A stretch of DNA of 64,000 bases from Microlunatus endophyticus (GTDB taxonomy: Bacteria; Actinomycetota; Actinomycetes; Propionibacteriales; Propionibacteriaceae), in assembly GCF_014646195.1 (NCBI RefSeq), contig NZ_BMMZ01000009.1, positions 124,001 through 188,000 of the forward strand. Reading direction: 5' to 3'. Below the pieces are notes generated by a model, which saw only the letters and a list, made by a program, of their open reading frames with translations, was not told where the DNA came from and ran no database searches. Positions 35,233 through 44,891 of the stretch are shown here, piece after piece (within the stretch, counting starts at the first letter, position 1; the number at the start of each line of letters is the position of its first letter). The translations under genes and the position numbers were made by a program.

Positions 35233-36006
35233 TCAGGTTCCCGCCAGATCCGGGACCCGCTCACGGGGCGGTGGGATCCGCAGGTGATCGGCGGACCGGC
35301 GATCTGCCGCCACCAGTAGGCGGTCGTGGACGCCGAGCTTGTCGTAGGCATTCTGGACATGCTTGCTGACCGTCCGCTCGGAGATGCCGAGGATCCGGCC
35401 GATCGCCGCCGCGGTCATCCCAGTGGTGAGTAAGTCAACAACCTGACCCTCGCGGGTCGTCAGCCCGGCCCGGCGGACGGACAGACCCGCCGGCGTCGGC
35501 GTCGGCCCAGGGTGATGAAAGTGATCAAGGAGGTAGAGCACCGGCAGAATCTGTTCGGCATCCGCCATTTCCCGGTCACTGAAATCCGTGTCGTCGCGGG
35601 TGATCACCCAGCACCGCCCCGCGATCGGACTGTACACATTCACCATCAGGCACAGCTGCTCACGGCCGATGCATTGCTGGGCCTGGCGCACAGCAGCGGC
35701 ATTGTGGTCCGGCGCCGACAGATCCGACAGCCGGCGTGGCGAAAGATCAACCGGCGTTTGGATACAGGACTGGACCACCGGGCTCTGGTAGCCGCACCGC
35801 AGGATCTGCTCTGCCGAGGCATCGCGACCGCGCAGACTTCTGCGCCAGACCGTGAACGAGTCGTCCCTCCAGTTGCCCTGGATCCAGACGACATCGTCAC
35901 TGGGAATCAATTCGTGGATACAGTCGGCAGCAGCTTCGAGGTATCCGGCTGGTGGCACTTCGAGAAGCTGGCGGCTGAGTTGCAGAACCGTGGCAGCGGT
36001 GATCAC
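35233..36006 (-). CDS. LuxR-family response regulator-like protein
   Basis: A 257-residue regulator with a C-terminal LuxR helix-turn-helix (LTTREGQVVDLLTTGMTAAAIGRILGISERTVSKHVQNAYDKLGV) and an N-terminal region of about 170 residues resembling a GAF/PAS-type sensor, with no receiver-domain aspartate pattern. GTG at 36004-36006 is preceded by GGAGG; the ORF to 36156 lacks support. It lies 184 bases downstream of the 1262-residue protein of the injection cluster, on the same strand, and may be independent of it. Confidence 0.85.
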   Translation of the reverse strand: MITAATVLQLSRQLLEVPPAGYLEAAADCIHELIPSDDVVWIQGNWRDDSFTVWRRSLRGRDASAEQILRCGYQSPVVQSCIQTPVDLSPRRLSDLSAPDHNAAAVRQAQQCIGREQLCLMVNVYSPIAGRCWVITRDDTDFSDREMADAEQILPVLYLLDHFHHPGPTPTPAGLSVRRAGLTTREGQVVDLLTTGMTAAAIGRILGISERTVSKHVQNAYDKLGVHDRLLVAADRRSADHLRIPPPRERVPDLAGT

Positions 36007-36190
36007 CTGTGACCTCCCCCGGGTCAGCGCTTCACCTTTCCGATCACCAAATTGTGCACCGTCACAGGGTCGGCTTGGAGCCGTTTTCACCACAACAGCG
36101 GCACATTTTCGTGCTCCGCCGGATACTGCGGACCAGAATTGATCTTGCTGTGACAATTGGCTGCAAAGGCTAATCGTGACATGCAGGTGA

Positions 36191-39100
36191 TCACCGACCG
36201 GCAGGGACGAAAGTGAGCACCCGTCCGGTACCTTGCACGATGAATTCCTCGAACTCCGCCAGGAGATTCGACGGGATAGCGAGTTGGTCCGCCGCGTAGC
36301 TGACGTCGACGGTGTACGGGACTCCGGCCGCGGTCGCCGCTTGTTCCGGCCGGGCGATACCGCGGAACGATCTCAGCCAGGCCGCGTCCACCTCGAACAT
36401 CACCAGGGACCCGCCCGGCCGCTTCTCCACCAGCCACTCAATGGCCCGCTCCAGGGACCCGACGTTGACGAACACGTCCTCGGAACGCCCGCCCGGGATC
36501 GACACCCGGCCTGCGGCATCGACGGCGAACACCTGCTTGCTCACCAGCGGCGGATTGCTGCCGCCCTGGACGCGGAAGACCACCGGATTGCCGGAGCGAC
36601 TGCTGAACATCATCCGGACGTCGGCATCGGTCGGCTCCCAGTCCGGCCGCGCCGGGAGCCGGTAATGGCTGCCGAGGCTCAACGTTGCACCTTCGCCACC
36701 CGGACCTCCGAAAGCCTGCTCGAATGCGGCCGCCGCCTCGGGATCCCCGGCGATGTCGGGCAGCACGGCTCGTCCTGCCCCCTGGGCGGTTCCGGCGGCC
36801 TGTTGCTCCAGCGCCTCGGCCTGCGCCTGCTGGACCTCGCCACGCTGCTGGATCCGGCCGGCCCGGACCGCTTTGCCCCGCGCCGCTTCCTTGTTCGCCT
36901 GGTTCAGCAGCGCGTCCGCCTCGGCCCGCCGGGCCCGGGCCTCGATGTCCAGAGCTTGGCGCAACTGCCGGTCCAGGACCGCCGATGCGTCGCCGGCACC
37001 GGGTGGCCCGGCGACCAGATCGGCATCGGCCAGTAATTGCACGGCCGCACGCTGCTGGTCGGCCGGATAGCCGGCCAGTCGTCCGATGAAGGCGGCCAGA
37101 TCCGCGTCGCTGCCGAAGGTGCCGCTGACGAGCCGGCGGGCCACCGCAGGGTCCAGCCGGCCGAGGACCTCCAGGAACGGAACTGCCGGGCCGGGATGGG
37201 CGGCCAGCTCCGAGGTCAGCCGCCGGATCGCCTCCTGGTCCAGCGGGGTCTCGGTCAGCCGGGCGAGCCGGGACACCCCGGCCTCGGCGGCCGGGGTCAA
37301 CGTGACGCGCTGCAATTCGAGCACCCGTCGGGCGACCGTCGTCGGACCCCACTCCTTGATCACCGTGACGATGTAGTCCTCGAAGGACTCGTACAGTCCT
37401 CCCGCCTCGGCCTGTTCGACCAGCCCGTTGATCGCCGTCCGCAGCCGGCTCAATGCTGCAGTGGCGATCGAGGTGAAGGTGGCCAGCGAGACGCCCTCGG
37501 TCCGCAGCTGCTCGATGATCTCCGCGGCGGTGACGGCCGCGCGGCGGCCGAGCCCGGCGAGCACTGGGCGTACGGTCAGCTCGCCGAGCGCACCCAGGGC
37601 CGCTCCGATGCCCATATTGCGCACATAGCTGCGCCAGCCCGAGAGACTGCCGTCGTGGAAGGCCACGTTCACGATGTCGTGGACGAAGGTGTCACCGGCC
37701 GCCGACAACGCACCGCCGACCGCTCCGGCAGCGAGACGCTCCACTACCAGCCCGGTCCACACCCGGGTCACCGTGCCGATGCCGATCGCCCGCCCGATCG
37801 GTGCCGCGACCAGCGCGCCGATCCGGAAGCCGACGGCGTTGACGTAGCCGTCTGCGGCTGCCAGAAAGAAGCCCTCCCAGGTCAGTTCCGCCTTGCCCAG
37901 CAGGACTTTGGCGAAGTACAGCAGTTCACTGGCGGTGATCGAGATGGCCAGTGCCGCTGCGCCGCCGGCGGCGTCGACCAGGAAGGCGATGATCCCTACT
38001 TCCCAGGCAACGGCGATCAGCCCGATGCCGGTCACGATCAGGCCGAGTGTCTGGTAGACCTTGGCCGAGGCGCCCAGCGCCCAGTAGGTCAGATTCGCCT
38101 CGAAGTCACCGGCGGTCTGCTCGAAGATGTCGCCGACCGGCTCCCAGCCACCGCCAGGCAGCTTCTGCACCGCCCTCAGCACCAGGACGTACGACGGTAC
38201 GCCCCATTGCTCGATCGGCCGGATCTGCTCGACCCGCCAGCTCCGCTGGATCTCGATCGAATCCACGTCATCGTTGGTCACATGGGCCTTCTTGGCCGCG
38301 CGCGCGAACACCTCCTGGCCGAAGGACTCCGGGGTGTACGTCCCCGTCCCGGCGATGTTGATCTCCCGCAGCAGGTCGATCGCCACCTGCGGCACCAGCC
38401 CGCGGAGCCGGTCGGCGGCAGCGGGTTTGAGTCGTTGGCTCTTGGCGGAGACGACGTAGATCGAGAATGCGTTGGCCAGGACGGCGTCGTCGCCGGTGCC
38501 GGCCCGCACGTGGTGGCTGCCGTCCAGCCACAGCTCGCCCGTGCCGAGGCTGTAGCGGTTCGCCCACCGTGACTCCCGCAGCCGGGTCAACGAGCCGCGC
38601 AACTGCTGCACCCGCGGCCGGTTGCCGTACCCGGCGGCCTGCAGCTGACGCAGCAGCCAGAATCGCAGCAACTCCTCGCCCGAGCGGTCGGCGCAATCGA
38701 TCAGCCGGTCAAGGTCGCCGGTCGCCGCCAGGTCGATCGCCACGTACTCGAAGGCGGTACCGCCCTCCGGCCGGGCGTCCGGAGGATCGCCGTAGTAGTC
38801 GCGCAGCCACCGGTAGAGGTCCCAGCCCCAGTGGTAATCGGTCGGATCGCCGGTCATTCTGGCCCGGAGTTCGGACGCCTTCCGGTGGGCGTCGGGCCGC
38901 TCACGGGCCGCCGTGATGGTGTCCGGATCGAGGGGCAGGTCGAAGACCGCGACCACCACCTGCTGACCGATCACCAGGTTGCGCGCGATCGCGGGAAGCT
39001 GCGGCTCGTCGGCGTCGTAGAGGCGCCTGCCGCGGGCCAGCAGTGGATCGGCAGGCACCTGCGTCTCCACCTCGTTGATCATGGCCGCCGCGGCCGTCCG

Positions 39101-39979
39101 TCGGCTGTACGGCCGATGCACCACGCCACCGAGCAGGGCGACCGTGATCGTCCGGGTGCCGAGCTCGGTCGCATACCGATCCCAATCCAGGAAGCGATGT
39201 TCGAAATCCTGCCGGTCGACGAACGGCGTCAGTTCGGCTGCCGTCAGCGACAACCGGACCAGCGGCCCGGTCGTCACGACGTCGGCGAAGTCGATCCGCG
39301 GCACCGTCACCGCTGCGAACACCAGCCGGGCGCCGTGCAGCAGTTCGTGATCGCCGGTCACGCGGCGGAGGTTGACGGCGTCCAGCGAAGGCCAGCCGGC
39401 GATCGTCCCGCTCGGATCAAGATCAGCGAGCACCGCGCGATCGCCGTCGGCCGGGCTGATGGCGTACGCCGAGTTGCCGGCATGGGCAAGCTCGAGATAG
39501 CGGTCGTCGACCGCCTGCTCGAGTTCGTCGAGCGTGGCGGACCGCAGCGTCTCGACCAGCCACACAGTTACCCAGAGCGGCCGATCACCCAGGCGTTCGA
39601 TCAGCTCCTGTTGCAGCACGTCGGGGATGCTGTCCGGCGATTCCCCGTTGATCATGGTGACCGCGGCCAGGAATCTGCTGATGGTCACCTGGATCGACAG
39701 CGCCCGGAGCACCCGCCAGTCCCTCCCGACGACCAACGGACCGGTGCGCGGCTGCCAGAGCGGCATCACCGCCCGGGTGACGACCTGCGTGGCCGGACGC
39801 CGGACCGGTGCGGGCGGCGTACGGGCTTGCCGGTAGCCGGCGGCCTGCCGCCGGGCCGACGACACCGCGTCGCCGAGTTGCCGGCGCAGCGTGTCCTTGA
39901 GCCGGTCCAGGTCGTCGTCGGTCGGCGTGCCGGTGACGGTCAGCGTCACCGGCACGTGCACGTGGACCGGGTCACCCAT
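36191..39979 (-). CDS. Giant protein of the injection cluster, putative ART-type effector or tape-measure-like
   Basis: A 1262-residue protein I do not recognise as a whole. Residues 4-45 (VHVHVPVTLTVTGTPT onward) match a module of the 79-residue protein encoded at 49922-50161. Residues about 640-810 hold several hydrophobic helices; 1003-1065 is Ala/Gln/Glu-rich and probably coiled coil. The C-terminus (about 1120-1262) resembles ADP-ribosyltransferases: Arg1136 in VVFRVQGG, VFVNVGSLERA (1169-1179) in the place of the STS strand, and Glu1242-x-Glu1244 in EFEEFIVQG. This suggests a toxin cargo; alternatively the helical middle could make it a tape-measure analogue. Last gene of the cluster, 12 bases after the previous stop. 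Confidence 0.6.
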   Translation of the reverse strand: MGDPVHVHVPVTLTVTGTPTDDDLDRLKDTLRRQLGDAVSSARRQAAGYRQARTPPAPVRRPATQVVTRAVMPLWQPRTGPLVVGRDWRVLRALSIQVTISRFLAAVTMINGESPDSIPDVLQQELIERLGDRPLWVTVWLVETLRSATLDELEQAVDDRYLELAHAGNSAYAISPADGDRAVLADLDPSGTIAGWPSLDAVNLRRVTGDHELLHGARLVFAAVTVPRIDFADVVTTGPLVRLSLTAAELTPFVDRQDFEHRFLDWDRYATELGTRTITVALLGGVVHRPYSRRTAAAAMINEVETQVPADPLLARGRRLYDADEPQLPAIARNLVIGQQVVVAVFDLPLDPDTITAARERPDAHRKASELRARMTGDPTDYHWGWDLYRWLRDYYGDPPDARPEGGTAFEYVAIDLAATGDLDRLIDCADRSGEELLRFWLLRQLQAAGYGNRPRVQQLRGSLTRLRESRWANRYSLGTGELWLDGSHHVRAGTGDDAVLANAFSIYVVSAKSQRLKPAAADRLRGLVPQVAIDLLREINIAGTGTYTPESFGQEVFARAAKKAHVTNDDVDSIEIQRSWRVEQIRPIEQWGVPSYVLVLRAVQKLPGGGWEPVGDIFEQTAGDFEANLTYWALGASAKVYQTLGLIVTGIGLIAVAWEVGIIAFLVDAAGGAAALAISITASELLYFAKVLLGKAELTWEGFFLAAADGYVNAVGFRIGALVAAPIGRAIGIGTVTRVWTGLVVERLAAGAVGGALSAAGDTFVHDIVNVAFHDGSLSGWRSYVRNMGIGAALGALGELTVRPVLAGLGRRAAVTAAEIIEQLRTEGVSLATFTSIATAALSRLRTAINGLVEQAEAGGLYESFEDYIVTVIKEWGPTTVARRVLELQRVTLTPAAEAGVSRLARLTETPLDQEAIRRLTSELAAHPGPAVPFLEVLGRLDPAVARRLVSGTFGSDADLAAFIGRLAGYPADQQRAAVQLLADADLVAGPPGAGDASAVLDRQLRQALDIEARARRAEADALLNQANKEAARGKAVRAGRIQQRGEVQQAQAEALEQQAAGTAQGAGRAVLPDIAGDPEAAAAFEQAFGGPGGEGATLSLGSHYRLPARPDWEPTDADVRMMFSSRSGNPVVFRVQGGSNPPLVSKQVFAVDAAGRVSIPGGRSEDVFVNVGSLERAIEWLVEKRPGGSLVMFEVDAAWLRSFRGIARPEQAATAAGVPYTVDVSYAADQLAIPSNLLAEFEEFIVQGTGRVLTFVPAGR

Positions 39980-39991
39980 CCGGCACCGCTG

Positions 39992-41122
39992 TCAGTCGAG
40001 GTCGCCGGTCACCAAGGACAACATCCGCAGCCCGCCGAGGATCTGGCCGTCCTCGGTGCGCTGCACGATGTCGAAGGCCTGCATTGATCCCTTGGCATCG
40101 TCGCGTTGCAGCGTGATCGTCGCGGTCTGGGACTCGGCCAGGCTCTCCAACCGGATCCGGGCTCCGTCGTTCCGGGTGCTGAAGGGAACCTTCATGGCGC
40201 CGTCCGACCGTTTCAGCGCGGTCTTCGTCGCCTTCGACGCCTCGGCCAGGTCGATCTCCCCGAACCTCTCCAGATTGAGCGTTCCCTGCAGCCCTTTGCG
40301 GCTGTAGCTCAGCGGTGTCGCGGGCTTGCCGCGCAGGCCCGGGATCACGAACTGCCTGTTGTTGATCTTGGTCACGTTCGCTCGCGACTGGAGCAGCCAG
40401 CGCTCGCCCGCACCGATGCCGACCGATCCCAGCGCGTGGATGTCCAGCAACGTGGGATGTCCCTGCAGCAGCGGTGGGTGGACCTGGAAACCCATCACCT
40501 GTTTGGGTTGGGCAGAGGGCAACAAGGCGATGTTGCGTTGGCCGTGATGGCCGTCGCGGGGCTGGGTGACACCGTTGCTGTCGACGTAGGACGTGGTGGC
40601 GAAGTAGTCCTCGGTGTTCAGCAGCTTCCCTTCCTGGCTGGTGTAGACATTCGCCACGATGCACAGATGGCCGCCGTAGGTGTCGAGCTCCTGCTGCGAA
40701 GCCCCCCAGTAGCCGCTGCCGGTGGGTGTGCCGGCGATCGCCACGTGCGGATCCGGCACGTCAGCCCCTGACCCGTGGGCGAGGTTGGCCAGCGATCCCG
40801 AGAAGCTGATCAGCGACCCGTCCGGCAGTCCGTTGGTCTCGTGCAGTGCGGTGATCGCCTTGCCGGGCTGGGTCAGCCCGACGAAGGGCTGGAACACCCA
40901 TGCCTGGATGTGCACCGCCCCGACCTGGTTGTCGCCGTTGTTGGTCACCCGGGTCTTCACCTGCACCTGGTTGTTGACGTTGACGCTGGTCTGGGACGGC
41001 CCGCCGACCAGCCACAAGCTGTTGTTGTCCCAGAAAGGTGGGGCCGTCGACGTGTAGTTCCCGCCCTGGTCCCCCGTCGAGGGATCGGGGTTGCCGTCGT
41101 AATCGATCTTGAAATAGAGCAT
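39992..41122 (-). CDS. Injection-cluster protein, Ig-like N-terminus, unknown
   Basis: A 376-residue protein of unknown family. Residues about 50-115 (VNVNNQVQVKTRVTNNGDNQVGAVHIQAWVF) look like an Ig-like/CARDB beta-sandwich; the remainder is beta-rich with no membrane segment. It ends 12 bases before the giant protein and begins 39 bases after a 207-residue fibre-like protein. ATG at 41120-41122 with GGAGG seven bases upstream. Its position near the distal end of the tail genes suggests a fibre, carrier or effector-associated role; this is inference only. Confidence 0.55.
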   Translation of the reverse strand: MLYFKIDYDGNPDPSTGDQGGNYTSTAPPFWDNNSLWLVGGPSQTSVNVNNQVQVKTRVTNNGDNQVGAVHIQAWVFQPFVGLTQPGKAITALHETNGLPDGSLISFSGSLANLAHGSGADVPDPHVAIAGTPTGSGYWGASQQELDTYGGHLCIVANVYTSQEGKLLNTEDYFATTSYVDSNGVTQPRDGHHGQRNIALLPSAQPKQVMGFQVHPPLLQGHPTLLDIHALGSVGIGAGERWLLQSRANVTKINNRQFVIPGLRGKPATPLSYSRKGLQGTLNLERFGEIDLAEASKATKTALKRSDGAMKVPFSTRNDGARIRLESLAESQTATITLQRDDAKGSMQAFDIVQRTEDGQILGGLRMLSLVTGDLD

Positions 41123-41161
41123 TGCGAACCTCCGTGTCCGGTGTCGGTCGGGTGCCGGCCT

Positions 41162-41785
41162 TCACGCCGTGAATGTGACTTGAGTGCCGAAGATCCGTGC
41201 GTTCGTCGTGGCGCTGGCGCCGGCGATCGATGCCCGCACGAAGTAGTAGTAGTTGTTGGTGTCGACGACCGCATTCGGACCGCCGATCGCCACCGTGTTG
41301 CCCGGAGTGACGCCGACGATCACCGACGCCAGCAGATCGATCGTCGCTGTCGTGCCGGTCGGCCTGCCCCGCTGGAAGTCCACTTCCAGCCCACCTGCCC
41401 CGCTGAAAGCTCCTTTGACCGCGAACTGGGTCAGCGTCGCACCGCCCGGCAGGGTGACCGGCATGATGCCGTCGGCGTTGCCGTGCAGGGGTGACGGGAT
41501 CGCCGAGCCGTCGACATCGGTGGTCCAGATCTGGTTCGTCGCACCGCCGATCGGCAGGAAGGATGGCGGCGCGATGCTGAGCAGCTGGGCGACCGGGCCG
41601 GTGCCGGCCTCGAGTGCGTCCAGGGCCCCGTCGATGCTGCCCACCACCGTGGCGATCGTCTGCAGATCGTTCTCCAACGAGGAGAAGCGGATGTTGAACC
41701 CGTTGGTGCCGCCGGCCTGGACCCGGTCCTTGTTGTCCACCCATGGCGTGTGGGTGAAGGTGGGCGTGAAGCTGATATCAGCCAT
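41162..41785 (-). CDS. Putative tail-fibre/baseplate-associated protein (207 aa)
   Basis: A 207-residue protein. The N-terminus (FTHTPWVDNKDRVQAGGTNGFNIRF, then a short helix LENDLQTIATVVGSI) looks like an attachment segment, followed by a beta-rich body (about 70-207) with GGATLTQF and NYYYFVRASIAG, as often seen in trimeric phage fibre tips. ATG at 41783-41785 with AGGAG just before; it overlaps the baseplate gene by eight bases, confirming operon membership. The family is not recognised with certainty. Confidence 0.55.
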   Translation of the reverse strand: MADISFTPTFTHTPWVDNKDRVQAGGTNGFNIRFSSLENDLQTIATVVGSIDGALDALEAGTGPVAQLLSIAPPSFLPIGGATNQIWTTDVDGSAIPSPLHGNADGIMPVTLPGGATLTQFAVKGAFSGAGGLEVDFQRGRPTGTTATIDLLASVIVGVTPGNTVAIGGPNAVVDTNNYYYFVRASIAGASATTNARIFGTQVTFTA

Positions 41786-44700
41786 CAGTTGGCTCCTTTC
41801 GGATGGTGGCCGCGGCCCTGTGCAGCCGGAAGAGTGGATAGGTGAAGCTCGGGTCGACCGCCGCACCGCTGAGCCCGAGCTCGACGACAGCAGCCCGGAT
41901 CTTGTCGGTGCGGATCTCGACCCCGATCGGGCACAGCGTGTGCAGCGCGTTCATGACCAGGTAGTAGTCGTCGAGCGGCAGCCGGGCACCGGCCAGCGCA
42001 GGGGCTAGGTCGACGGTGAAGGAGAACGGCCCGACCGCGTCGACTTCTCGTAGGGTCGCCTGCACCCAGGAGATGCCCGGCGCGATGCCGCGGAGCTGGA
42101 TCTGCGGTGAATCCGGGTCCGCGGGCGGTACGGCGCCGAGCGCGATTCCGCTGTCGTCGGCGGTCAGCAGCTGGCCGGAGGACCAGCCGAGCCGGGTGGT
42201 CGGCGACACGTCGGTCGGTTCCGGGCTGACGGTCAGGATCTGGGTGCCGCCGACCTCGACGGTGTCCGGTCCGGTGATCCGCGCCAGGTCGGCGAGCTCG
42301 GCTGCGAGCACGACGTCCGGGTCGGCCCGGCCGACGTAGCCGAATCCGGAGCGGTGGGCGCGTACGGCCAGTGCGTCGTTGCCGATCGAGGTGTGGCGTA
42401 CCCGCACCTGCCGGCCGCGGCCGACCAGGGTCGGCGCGCCGGTGTCGGCGACGTAACCCCCGGTCAGCTGCAGCCCGTCGTGTCCGTCGGCGTGCAGATC
42501 GGCGATCAGCGACTCGAGCAGGTCGAGGATGGCGGACTGCATCCGGTCCGAGACCCCTGCCGTGATCGTCACCAACGGATCGGCGAGGGTGGCCAGGTAG
42601 CTCGGGTCGAAGACCGGTTCCGGCGGCTCCAGATCGGCGGTGGTGATCGACCGAGTGCCGTCGGCGGCGATGGTCTGGCCGTCGGCCAGCGGCGCGGGTT
42701 CGACGACCACCTGGACGCCGGCGGTCTGGACGTGACCGTTGCGCAGCAGGTCGACCGAGACCAGCACCTGCCCGGCGGCGACACCGGTGACCACCTGCTG
42801 GTTCTGTACAGGTGGCGCCGGCGGGATCGCCGGCGGCGGAGCAAGATCGACCCGCCCGACCGCGCCGTCGACGCTGAACCAGTCGACCTCGACGGTCAGA
42901 TCCGGAGCAGTCTGGGTGTAAGTGGTCGAGGTCTGGGCAAAAGTGAAAGTGGCCGATTCGCCCTCCGCGATGGTCACCGGTTGTCCGGCGAGCAGGTCGG
43001 CGGTGGCGCCTGCCGGCCCGAGCAGCAGCTGCCGTCCGGGCGCGCAAGCGGCATACACGGAGCCGTCATGGGCGTGCTCGACGAAGTCGAAGCCGGCGCG
43101 GTGGGCCAATGCGGCCAGCCGTTCGGAGGTCGCTGCGGCCAGTCGGAGCACGACCCCGCGAGCCGAGCGACGATCGTCGGGGGCCGCCTGGTCGAAGCCG
43201 GACACGACATGGAGCACATTGCCGATGCCGTCGGCGGCCAGCGCCGTCACCAATGCGTCCAGGGCCGCGGCGACAGGCGGCTGCAACAGCGACGGATCCG
43301 GCGGCAGCAATGCAAGATCACGTTTGGGATCAGGACGCGGTGCGTCGTAGACGATCGACGGGTTGTGGTGGTGTCCGCACAGGGCGGGATCGAAGCTGTC
43401 CACGTCGTCGGACCACAGCTGCGCCGGAGTCGTGTCGGTGCGGCCGTCGCGGTCGATGTGGGCGCCCCGCAGCACACTCGCCGGCCAGACCCGGACCAGG
43501 TGCCGTCCGCGGACGATCGGCTCGTCGGCATCGGTGACCAGGAAGGGATTCGTCACGCCGGCCAGGACCGGGACCAGCGCGTTGAGTTGATCTTGTACCG
43601 TCTGCGGCGTCGGCAGCAGCCAGCGACGGAACAGCGCCAGCCGGCGGCGATAGTGATCATCGGCCTCGCCGAGCGCCGGACTGAAGTCGGATCGGGCGAT
43701 GTTGCTGATCCGCACCTCGTCGAGCCAGCCGGCGTAGCCGCCGGTCGTCGAGCCCAGCAGAACCGGATCCGGATTGCCGATCGCACCGAGGCCGGCTGCG
43801 TCGGCATGGGCGACCTCGGCACCGTCGACGAACAGCCGCACCAGTCCGACGCCCCGGTCCAGCACCAGCGCCAGGTGGCTGAACCGGGAGGTGGGAAGCG
43901 TTGCGCCGCACACCACCTCGACCTCGGTGGTGCCGTCCCGCAGCACACCTCGCACGGCTAGGGGCGGGTCGGGTGCGATGCCGCCGACCGATAGTTCCCA
44001 GCCGGTGCTGGTCGTACCCGTCCGGGAGACGATCGGTCCGACGGTTGTGGTCTGGTCGGGTCGGACGAAGCACTCGACGGTGAATCCGTCGGTTCCCCCG
44101 ATGTCGAAATCGGTGGAGGAGGCGATCGACACCGAACCCCCCGCCGCCAGCCACAGACCGCCGCCGTAGCGGCCGACCGAGCCGAGTGCCGCGCCGGCCG
44201 CCGGCACTCCCGGGTGGGCGGCGTGGCCGGGGAAGCCGTCGACCGCGTCCAGCGCGGCAGCTGGGTCGTCGAGGTGGTAGAGCGCAATCGTGTCGTCGTC
44301 CACCGCGTACGGCATCGGCGGGAACCGCGGAACGTAGAGATCGGCGCCGATCAGGTCGAGCCCGGCTCCGGTGGCGCCGGCTGTGGTGCGCTGGTCGGCC
44401 AGCACCGGTCGGAGCGCCCGGATCCGGTCCGATTCCCGGGCCATCGCCCACAGCAGCCGGGCGATCGTGCCCAGCAGGGCCGTGACGCGATACCGGGTGA
44501 CGGCCGGCACCGGATTCGGGCGCGGCGGGCTCTCCTGGAGTGCCACCAGCCGGGTGCTGGTGTCGGCACCGCCCGGCAGCGGCAGGGCGACACCGTCGCC
44601 GGGCGCCAGTCCGTCGTCCAAGGTGATCGAGGTGGTCGCTGCGGGGCTGGCCCATTGGGCAGTGACCGTGGTGAGCGGTGAGACGTCGGCGACGGCCTCC

Positions 44701-44891
44701 AGGGCGTAGGTCGTGACCGGGTCCTGGCCGAAGCGCGCGCGGTGCTCGAGCAGGCCGGCGTCGTACGGACCGACGGCGATCTTGTCCGCGGTGCTGCCGG
44801 CGGCGAGCCCGAGGATGATCAGGTCGGCCCCCCGGCCGAAGGGCGCGGTGAGCCGGGCTGCCATGGTTGCGACAGCCGGCTGGGCGGTCAT
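41778..44891 (-). CDS. Large baseplate protein with LamG-like domain (Afp12-like position)
   Basis: A 1037-residue protein directly after the gpJ-like gene (ATGA overlap, 44888-44891), the place of the Afp12-type baseplate wedge protein in contractile injection systems. Residues about 200-400 form a LamG/concanavalin-like module (GGLWLAAGGSVSIASSTDFDI, SRFSHLALVLDRGVGLVRLFVDGAEV, AGWLDEVRISNIARSDF). The following DDHYRRRLALFRRWLLPTPQ stretch resembles phage tail-protein-I regions. Several beta-rich repeats follow. A lectin-like insert in a baseplate protein may contribute to target binding. The large ORF continuing upstream to 45554 is the other frame of the gpJ gene. Confidence 0.7.
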   Translation of the reverse strand: MTAQPAVATMAARLTAPFGRGADLIILGLAAGSTADKIAVGPYDAGLLEHRARFGQDPVTTYALEAVADVSPLTTVTAQWASPAATTSITLDDGLAPGDGVALPLPGGADTSTRLVALQESPPRPNPVPAVTRYRVTALLGTIARLLWAMARESDRIRALRPVLADQRTTAGATGAGLDLIGADLYVPRFPPMPYAVDDDTIALYHLDDPAAALDAVDGFPGHAAHPGVPAAGAALGSVGRYGGGLWLAAGGSVSIASSTDFDIGGTDGFTVECFVRPDQTTTVGPIVSRTGTTSTGWELSVGGIAPDPPLAVRGVLRDGTTEVEVVCGATLPTSRFSHLALVLDRGVGLVRLFVDGAEVAHADAAGLGAIGNPDPVLLGSTTGGYAGWLDEVRISNIARSDFSPALGEADDHYRRRLALFRRWLLPTPQTVQDQLNALVPVLAGVTNPFLVTDADEPIVRGRHLVRVWPASVLRGAHIDRDGRTDTTPAQLWSDDVDSFDPALCGHHHNPSIVYDAPRPDPKRDLALLPPDPSLLQPPVAAALDALVTALAADGIGNVLHVVSGFDQAAPDDRRSARGVVLRLAAATSERLAALAHRAGFDFVEHAHDGSVYAACAPGRQLLLGPAGATADLLAGQPVTIAEGESATFTFAQTSTTYTQTAPDLTVEVDWFSVDGAVGRVDLAPPPAIPPAPPVQNQQVVTGVAAGQVLVSVDLLRNGHVQTAGVQVVVEPAPLADGQTIAADGTRSITTADLEPPEPVFDPSYLATLADPLVTITAGVSDRMQSAILDLLESLIADLHADGHDGLQLTGGYVADTGAPTLVGRGRQVRVRHTSIGNDALAVRAHRSGFGYVGRADPDVVLAAELADLARITGPDTVEVGGTQILTVSPEPTDVSPTTRLGWSSGQLLTADDSGIALGAVPPADPDSPQIQLRGIAPGISWVQATLREVDAVGPFSFTVDLAPALAGARLPLDDYYLVMNALHTLCPIGVEIRTDKIRAAVVELGLSGAAVDPSFTYPLFRLHRAAATIRKEPTDG

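Noticed and set aside
41785..43047. 420-codon minus-strand ORF inside the baseplate gene
   Set aside because: Different frame of the LamG-containing gene, Arg/Gly/Pro-rich shadow without domains.
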